Source: Oxalobacter sp. (lineage in GTDB: Bacteria > Pseudomonadota > Gammaproteobacteria > Burkholderiales > Burkholderiaceae_D). Taken from it: 48,092 bases of DNA. Position 1 is the stretch's first letter; every line of letters begins with the position of its first letter. The stretch covers positions 1 to 48,092 of the forward strand of contig JAFWUI010000031.1 of the NCBI GenBank assembly GCA_017524145.1, written 5' to 3'. Below the pieces are notes generated by a model. It saw only the letters and a program-made list of their open reading frames with translations, was not told where the DNA came from and did no database searches. This document shows, in pieces, positions 43,980-48,092 of the stretch. Both the position numbers and the translations under genes were made by a program.

Positions 43980-44822
43980 ATGAAACCATTGTGGCATAAC
44001 AACCGTATCCTGATGCTGGGGTTGGCAGCGTCCATCCTTTTGCATGGACTGTTGTTGCTGCTCTTGCCGGAATCGGCTTTCCTGACAGGCAAGACGCAGG
44101 AAATCACGACAGGCATGGAGCTTCGGTTTGTCCTCCGTGACCATTTTCCAAAGGTATCAACCAGCCCGGAGACATCGGTGGCAATCGAAGGGGCAGTGAT
44201 GGAAAACAGTGAGGGTGCCGTTTCCTCAGGAGGAGCCATGTCATCAGAAAGCCCAGAAGGGATAGACCGTTCTCGAGTGACATCTTCGGCAACAGGTAAA
44301 CCAGTCATGGCGGAGGAAATGCCTTCATCCAGGCAGGAAAGCGGGTATCAGGCACCCGCTTACCAGACTGCACCTGATGAAGGAGAAGACAGCCGTTCCA
44401 TAGTTTTCAGGCGGGGAGCGGGCAGGCAGGTTTTCCAGACAGGAACTCCTGTCATTACAGCATCCACCCGTGACCCGGTCTATGCGATGTATTATCGGGC
44501 ATTGCGGAGCCGGATTGAACATCTCGGCAACATTAACTTCCCACAGCGCAATGGCGTCAGGTTGTATGGGGAACTGACCGTCCGGATTCCGGTCAACCGG
44601 AACGGTACCATTGATAACCGGGACGGTGGTGTTGCGGTTGAACGTTCCTCAGGCAATCATGATTTGGATAATGCTGCTTTGGGCATCGTCCGCCGTGCTG
44701 CACCGTTTGGCCCTTTCCCAAGAAGTGCACAGACGTCAACGGATGTTTGGGTTATCATAACCCGACTGAAATTCACCCGGGACCAAGGGTATCGTCCACA
44801 GATACAGTCAACTGTCCGATGA
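43980..44822 (+). CDS. TonB-family energy transducer
   Basis: The 280-residue protein has a short cytoplasmic N-terminus, one transmembrane anchor (MLGLAASILLHGLLLLLLPE at about 14-33), a long Ser/Glu/Gly-rich periplasmic linker and a C-terminal TonB domain (NINFPQRNGVRLYGELTVRI, then PVNRNGTIDN, SSGNHDLDNAALGIVRRAAP). TonB passes proton-motive energy from ExbBD to outer membrane transporters. No exbB or exbD is nearby, and the linker lacks the usual Pro-Lys/Pro-Glu repeats. It follows the nuclease gene by 47 nt and precedes aroE by 39 nt. Confidence 0.85.
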   Translation: MKPLWHNNRILMLGLAASILLHGLLLLLLPESAFLTGKTQEITTGMELRFVLRDHFPKVSTSPETSVAIEGAVMENSEGAVSSGGAMSSESPEGIDRSRVTSSATGKPVMAEEMPSSRQESGYQAPAYQTAPDEGEDSRSIVFRRGAGRQVFQTGTPVITASTRDPVYAMYYRALRSRIEHLGNINFPQRNGVRLYGELTVRIPVNRNGTIDNRDGGVAVERSSGNHDLDNAALGIVRRAAPFGPFPRSAQTSTDVWVIITRLKFTRDQGYRPQIQSTVR

Positions 44823-44861
44823 TACCGCTGATGGGACCAAAGACCTGCCAGGAGCCAGATA

Positions 44862-45668
44862 ATGCATGACCGTTATGCTGTTGTGGGTAATCCTATTGCC
44901 CATAGCAAATCACCGGAAATCCACACCCTGTTTGCCCGTCAGACAGGAGAACCCATTGAATATACTAAATTGTTGTCGCCATTGGATGGTTTTGCTGGTA
45001 CCGTCCGGCAGTTTGCCGCCGATGGTGGGAAAGGTCTGAATGTCACGGTTCCTTTCAAGTTTGAGGCGTTCCGGTTGGCAACTGAAAACACACCCCGTGC
45101 AGAAACCGCTGGTGCCGTCAATACCCTGCGTTTTGACGGGAACAGGATTTTGGGCGATAACACGGATGGTGCAGGCCTGGTGGCAGACATCACCCGGAAT
45201 CTTGGCATATCGTTGAGGGATGCGCGGATCCTGATGCTGGGGGCTGGTGGGGCAGCTTATGGTGTCATGTTGCCTTTGCTCGACCAGAAACCAAAGGTGC
45301 TTCATATCGCTAACCGGACTCCGGCAAAAGCAGCCGTATTGGCAGAGGCTTTTGCCCGTTATGGCAGGACGGACTCATCTGGTTATGATGCCTTGGAAGG
45401 GCAGTATGATGTCATCATCAATGCCACTTCGGCTGGGTTGCAGGACACCATGCCGGCTGTGCCGGCGGGGATTTTCGGAGAGGGGACATTGGCATTGGAT
45501 ATGGTCTATGCTGACCGGCCGACCGTTTTCATGGCGTTTGCTGCTGAACAGGGGGCCTGTATCCGGGATGGATTCGGTATGTTGGTGGAACAGGCAGCGG
45601 AATCCTTTTTTGTCTGGCGGGGTGTCCGTCCGGATACGGCTTCTGTCTTTGCCCATTTTGGACGGTAA
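44862..45668 (+). CDS. aroE: Shikimate dehydrogenase (NADP+)
   Basis: AroE reduces 3-dehydroshikimate to shikimate. The 268-residue protein has the substrate domain motifs VVGNPIAHSKSPEIHTLFAR and GLNVTVPFKFEAF (catalytic Lys) with NTDGAGLVADI (catalytic Asp), and the NADP-binding GAGGAAYGV loop with NRTPAKA. It follows the tonB-like gene by 39 nt and precedes mtgA by 6 nt, so these three are probably co-transcribed. Confidence 0.96.
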   Translation: MHDRYAVVGNPIAHSKSPEIHTLFARQTGEPIEYTKLLSPLDGFAGTVRQFAADGGKGLNVTVPFKFEAFRLATENTPRAETAGAVNTLRFDGNRILGDNTDGAGLVADITRNLGISLRDARILMLGAGGAAYGVMLPLLDQKPKVLHIANRTPAKAAVLAEAFARYGRTDSSGYDALEGQYDVIINATSAGLQDTMPAVPAGIFGEGTLALDMVYADRPTVFMAFAAEQGACIRDGFGMLVEQAAESFFVWRGVRPDTASVFAHFGR

Positions 45669-45674
45669 GGGAAG

Positions 45675-46433
45675 ATGAAATCCCTGATTCCCCTGATTGT
45701 GAAGTACCGATGGTGGTTGGTTGCTGCACCGTTTGCACTGCTGATTGCCTTGCAGCTCTATTATTTCATCCAGATTGCTTGGTGGGTCAATTTCAATCCT
45801 TCTTCCACCAGTTTCATGCGGGAGCAGCTGTCGGTTTTGCGGGAAAAGAATCCCAATGCTGAAATCCAGCATCAATGGATTCCTTACAAGAAGATATCCA
45901 ACAATCTCAAACGGGCCATCATCGCTTCTGAAGATAGCAACTTTGCCACACATGAAGGGGTTGAATGGAGCGGTATCCTGCGTGCCTACAAGACCAACAG
46001 CCGCAAGGGTAAGATTGTCTCAGGGGGATCCACCATTACCCAGCAACTGGCGAAAAACCTTTTCCTGTCAAGCAGCCGCAGTTATTTCCGGAAACTGCAG
46101 GAACTTGCCATTACCTATATGCTTGAATTCTGGATGGATAAAGAACGCATCTATGAGCTTTATCTGAACCTGGTTGAATTTGGTGTCGGGGTCTTCGGCT
46201 GTGAAGCGGCATCCCGGCATTATTATGGTATTTCTGCGGCCAACCTGAATCCTGCCCAAGCAGCGAAGCTGGCGGCACTGCTGCCCAAACCCCGTTATTT
46301 TGATACGCACCGCAATTCAGCCTATCTGGCACATAAGACTTCACTGATCCTACAGCGGATGCGGGGAGCCAAAACTCCAGAATCCATCAAACCGGCTTCT
46401 CAACAGCCCATCAGGCGGCGGATACGGCGTTGA
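45675..46433 (+). CDS. mtgA: Monofunctional biosynthetic peptidoglycan transglycosylase
   Basis: MtgA polymerises lipid II into glycan strands as a GT51 enzyme without a transpeptidase domain. The 252-residue protein has one membrane anchor (about 14-36) and the GT51 motifs IIASEDSNFATHEGVEW (catalytic Glu86), GGSTITQQLAKNLFLS, RKLQELAITYMLEFWMDKER and the YLNLVEFGVGVFGCEAASRH motif. It is 6 nt after aroE. The basic C-terminus (PIRRRIRR) is unremarkable. Confidence 0.95.
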   Translation: MKSLIPLIVKYRWWLVAAPFALLIALQLYYFIQIAWWVNFNPSSTSFMREQLSVLREKNPNAEIQHQWIPYKKISNNLKRAIIASEDSNFATHEGVEWSGILRAYKTNSRKGKIVSGGSTITQQLAKNLFLSSSRSYFRKLQELAITYMLEFWMDKERIYELYLNLVEFGVGVFGCEAASRHYYGISAANLNPAQAAKLAALLPKPRYFDTHRNSAYLAHKTSLILQRMRGAKTPESIKPASQQPIRRRIRR

Positions 46434-46542
46434 AAGCCCTTTCATCGGGGCAGGATGCAGAATCTGGATAAAGTCGGCTTGCCTGACAGGAAAGATGCCA
46501 GTAAACTGCCTCTATAGGGGGATATATTCCCTAGGAGTCAGG

Positions 46543-46569
46543 CTGTCATGCCAGGCAGTCAGGTATAAT
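46543..46569 (+). promoter_or_regulatory. Candidate promoter of corA
   Basis: A consensus TATAAT lies at 46564-46569 with CTGTCA at 46543-46548 (15-nt spacing, short of ideal). Inverted copies of GCCTGAC occur at 46481-46487 and 46537-46543, the second touching the -35 region. Confidence 0.4.
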
Positions 46570-46605
46570 CGGCGCCCTGTCACAAGAAGCAGGGAAGGAG
46601 GGCTT

Positions 46606-47571
46606 ATGATCAATGTCTTTATCCTACAGAATGGTCGTCTGAACCAGGTGCCGATTGATTCCCAGGAAGACCTTCAGAACGTCTCTCCAATCTGGGTTGA
46701 CATGACTGATCCTACCGATGAAGAACGTGGTTGGGTCAGGCATACCTATAATGTCACGATGCCGGATGAAGATGATGTCCAGGACATTGAGGCATCTGCC
46801 CGTTACTATGAAGCGGAAAACGGTGATATCCATCTGCGCACTGACTTCCGGATTGACGATGATGAGGAACCCTCACAGACGGTGACTGTGGCGTTCATCC
46901 TGTCAGGTAATATGCTGTTTTCTGTGCATGCAGAAGACCTGCCGGTTTTCCGCCTGGTCCGGATGCGTGCCCGTTCCCGTCCAGGATCCATCACCGATTA
47001 CAAAGATGTCCTGTTGGACCTTTATTCCACCGATGCGGAATATTCCGCAGATGCGTTGGAAGGCATCTACCGCAACCTGGAAGAAGTCAGTGCCCGTGTC
47101 CTGCAGGAAGAATTCACCGACCAGGATGCAGCGGCGACCCTGAGCACCATTGCAAAGGAAGAAGACTTGAATGGCCGTATCCGGCGGACCATGATGGATA
47201 CCCGACGGGCAGTCAGTTTCCTGATGCGAGGACGTTTGCTGGATGCTGAACAGTTTGAAGAAGCCCGGCAGATCCTGCGGGACATTGAGTCATTGGATGG
47301 CCATACCTCCTTCCTGTTTGAGAAAATCAACTTCCTGATGGATGCCACCGTCGGTTTCATCAACATCAACCAGAACAAAATCATCAAGATTTTCTCGGTT
47401 GCCAGTGTCGCATTCCTGCCGCCGACCCTGATTGCCAGCCTTTACGGCATGAACTTCCGGATGATGCCGGAACTCAACTGGGATTTCGGCTATCCTTTTG
47501 CAATTGTCTTGATGCTGGTCAGTGCGCTGTTCCCGCTCTGGTACTTCAACCGCAGGGGTTGGCTGAAATAA
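46606..47571 (+). CDS. corA: Magnesium/cobalt transporter CorA family protein
   Basis: CorA is a pentameric inner membrane channel for Mg2+ and Co2+. The 321-residue protein has a long acidic cytoplasmic funnel domain, then two C-terminal transmembrane helices (about 259-279 and 295-315) with the selectivity motif YGMNF (GMN at 281-283) between them. The frame is open from 46495, but the ATG at 46606 follows a perfect AAGGAGG by 4 nt and gives the normal N-terminus. It has its own promoter region and no operon partner. Confidence 0.95.
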   Translation: MINVFILQNGRLNQVPIDSQEDLQNVSPIWVDMTDPTDEERGWVRHTYNVTMPDEDDVQDIEASARYYEAENGDIHLRTDFRIDDDEEPSQTVTVAFILSGNMLFSVHAEDLPVFRLVRMRARSRPGSITDYKDVLLDLYSTDAEYSADALEGIYRNLEEVSARVLQEEFTDQDAAATLSTIAKEEDLNGRIRRTMMDTRRAVSFLMRGRLLDAEQFEEARQILRDIESLDGHTSFLFEKINFLMDATVGFININQNKIIKIFSVASVAFLPPTLIASLYGMNFRMMPELNWDFGYPFAIVLMLVSALFPLWYFNRRGWLK

Positions 47572-47574
47572 CGG

Positions 47575-47611
47575 AAAAACCAAAAGGCTGGCACCTTGCG
47601 GATACCAGCCT
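47575..47611 (-). terminator. Intrinsic terminator of the autotransporter gene
   Basis: On the minus strand AGGCTGG (47611-47605) pairs with CCAGCCT (47591-47585), extended inward by U-G, A-U, U-G and C-G pairs to a small CGCAA-type loop, and is followed by TTTTGGTTTTT. The corA stop lies at the other edge, so it may also affect transcription leaving corA. Confidence 0.7.
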
Positions 47612-47677
47612 CCTGATGTTTGGGGATACTTCAGCAGCCTGTCATGCCTGCTTCAGCATTTCCCCGGTTCCGGTCTG

Positions 47678-48092
47678 TCAGAACGAATACCCGATGGTCA
47701 CAGAACCCCCAACTCCACGGTGCTTGCCGGTGTAGCCGTAAACGCCGATGTCAGCCTTCCATGGGCAGGTATCCGTGGAATCCATCTTCAGGCCGAATTC
47801 TCCCCGCAGGCTGCTGCCCTGGATGTCAGCGGACTTGACGGAATCGCCGTTGACCTTGCCCCTGGCTTCTCCGTCGAATTCATATTCGTAAGCGAGGCCG
47901 CCGTACCAGTTCCAGGTCTTGTCGGTCGAGGCAAACCGCAGTCCTGTCCTGACGACGCTGCTGGTGACGTCATCGAGTTTGTAGCGGTCGTCTCCGGCAT
48001 GGAAGTTCATGCCGTCATAGTTGGTGTAGAAGTATTTGCCATAGACGTCAAGGCTCCTGCCCTTGTCCACTTCAATGACTTTGCCGATACCG
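47678..48092 (-). CDS. Autotransporter beta-barrel domain protein, C-terminal end (partial)
   Basis: The last 137 or so codons of a protein whose 5' part lies beyond the right edge. The visible part is a series of amphipathic strands typical of the type Va autotransporter barrel (SLDVYGKYFYTNYDGMNF, TGLRFASTDKTWNWYGGLAY, SLRGEFGLKMDS, GVGGSVTIGYSF) and ends in the aromatic residue Phe that the BAM complex recognises. The passenger domain and hence the function are not visible. The gene is convergent with corA and followed by a terminator. Confidence 0.85.
   Translation of the reverse strand, partial: GIGKVIEVDKGRSLDVYGKYFYTNYDGMNFHAGDDRYKLDDVTSSVVRTGLRFASTDKTWNWYGGLAYEYEFDGEARGKVNGDSVKSADIQGSSLRGEFGLKMDSTDTCPWKADIGVYGYTGKHRGVGGSVTIGYSF

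Noticed and set aside
46495-46605. N-terminal extension of corA
   Set aside because: It covers the promoter-like TATAAT, while a perfect AAGGAGG precedes the internal ATG at 46606.
1-48092. CRISPR array, insertion sequence, prophage or tRNA gene
   Set aside because: No regularly spaced direct repeats, transposase or phage genes, or tRNA-like sequence found on either strand.

Overview
The window is a slice of a betaproteobacterial chromosome of about 50% GC (judged by eye). The contiguous str-S10-spc-alpha ribosomal super-operon, the aroQ-accB-accC-prmA cluster, the rsmB-DUF4390-ntrY-ntrX cluster and the RNB nuclease-tonB-aroE-mtgA cluster are all arrangements typical of Burkholderiales. The unusually low GC and the autotransporter barrel at the right edge fit Oxalobacteraceae, and Oxalobacter is my best guess; the genus is inference. 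I see no insertion sequence, prophage, CRISPR array or tRNA.

Layout: 1-14.6 kb (+) holds the end of tuf, rpsJ, then rplC to rplQ with secY, infA and rpoA, closed by a strong terminator. Internal signals split this block: a promoter and a chain of hairpins lie between rpsJ and rplC, and a textbook intrinsic terminator lies between rpsQ and rplN. 14.6-23.7 kb (-) reads, in transcription order, rpe, gph, a short Trp-codon leader peptide with an attenuator, trpE, rsmB, a DUF4390 exported protein, an NtrY-like sensor kinase, an NtrX-like regulator lacking the AAA+ module, and an aldo/keto reductase. 23.9-28.4 kb holds mltA and priA (+) and a lytic transglycosylase (-); the gap before priA is AT-rich and carries a perfect DnaA box. 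28.8-33.7 kb (+) holds ubiD, the SRP RNA gene ffs, dnaX, ybaB, recR and rpsT. 33.7-39.9 kb (-) reads nucleotidyltransferase-like gene, aroQ, accB, accC, prmA, a DUF3426 zinc-ribbon protein and a PfkB kinase. 39.97-47.6 kb (+) holds mpl, yqiA, an RNB-family exoribonuclease, a TonB-like protein, aroE, mtgA and corA. The last 0.4 kb (-) is the C-terminal barrel of an autotransporter.

Functional themes: ribosome and core transcription or translocation (SecY, RpoA, IF-1, SRP RNA), DNA replication and repair (PriA, DnaX, YbaB, RecR), peptidoglycan remodelling and recycling (MltA, SLT-type transglycosylase, Mpl, MtgA), shikimate and tryptophan supply (AroQ, AroE, TrpE), and fatty acid initiation (AccB, AccC). 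The most notable non-coding find is a compact tryptophan attenuator whose leader peptide starts inside the gph stop codon and whose two Trp codons lie in the 5' arm of the predicted terminator stem. Other candidates are the hairpin chain before rplC and two mutually exclusive stems before rplN.
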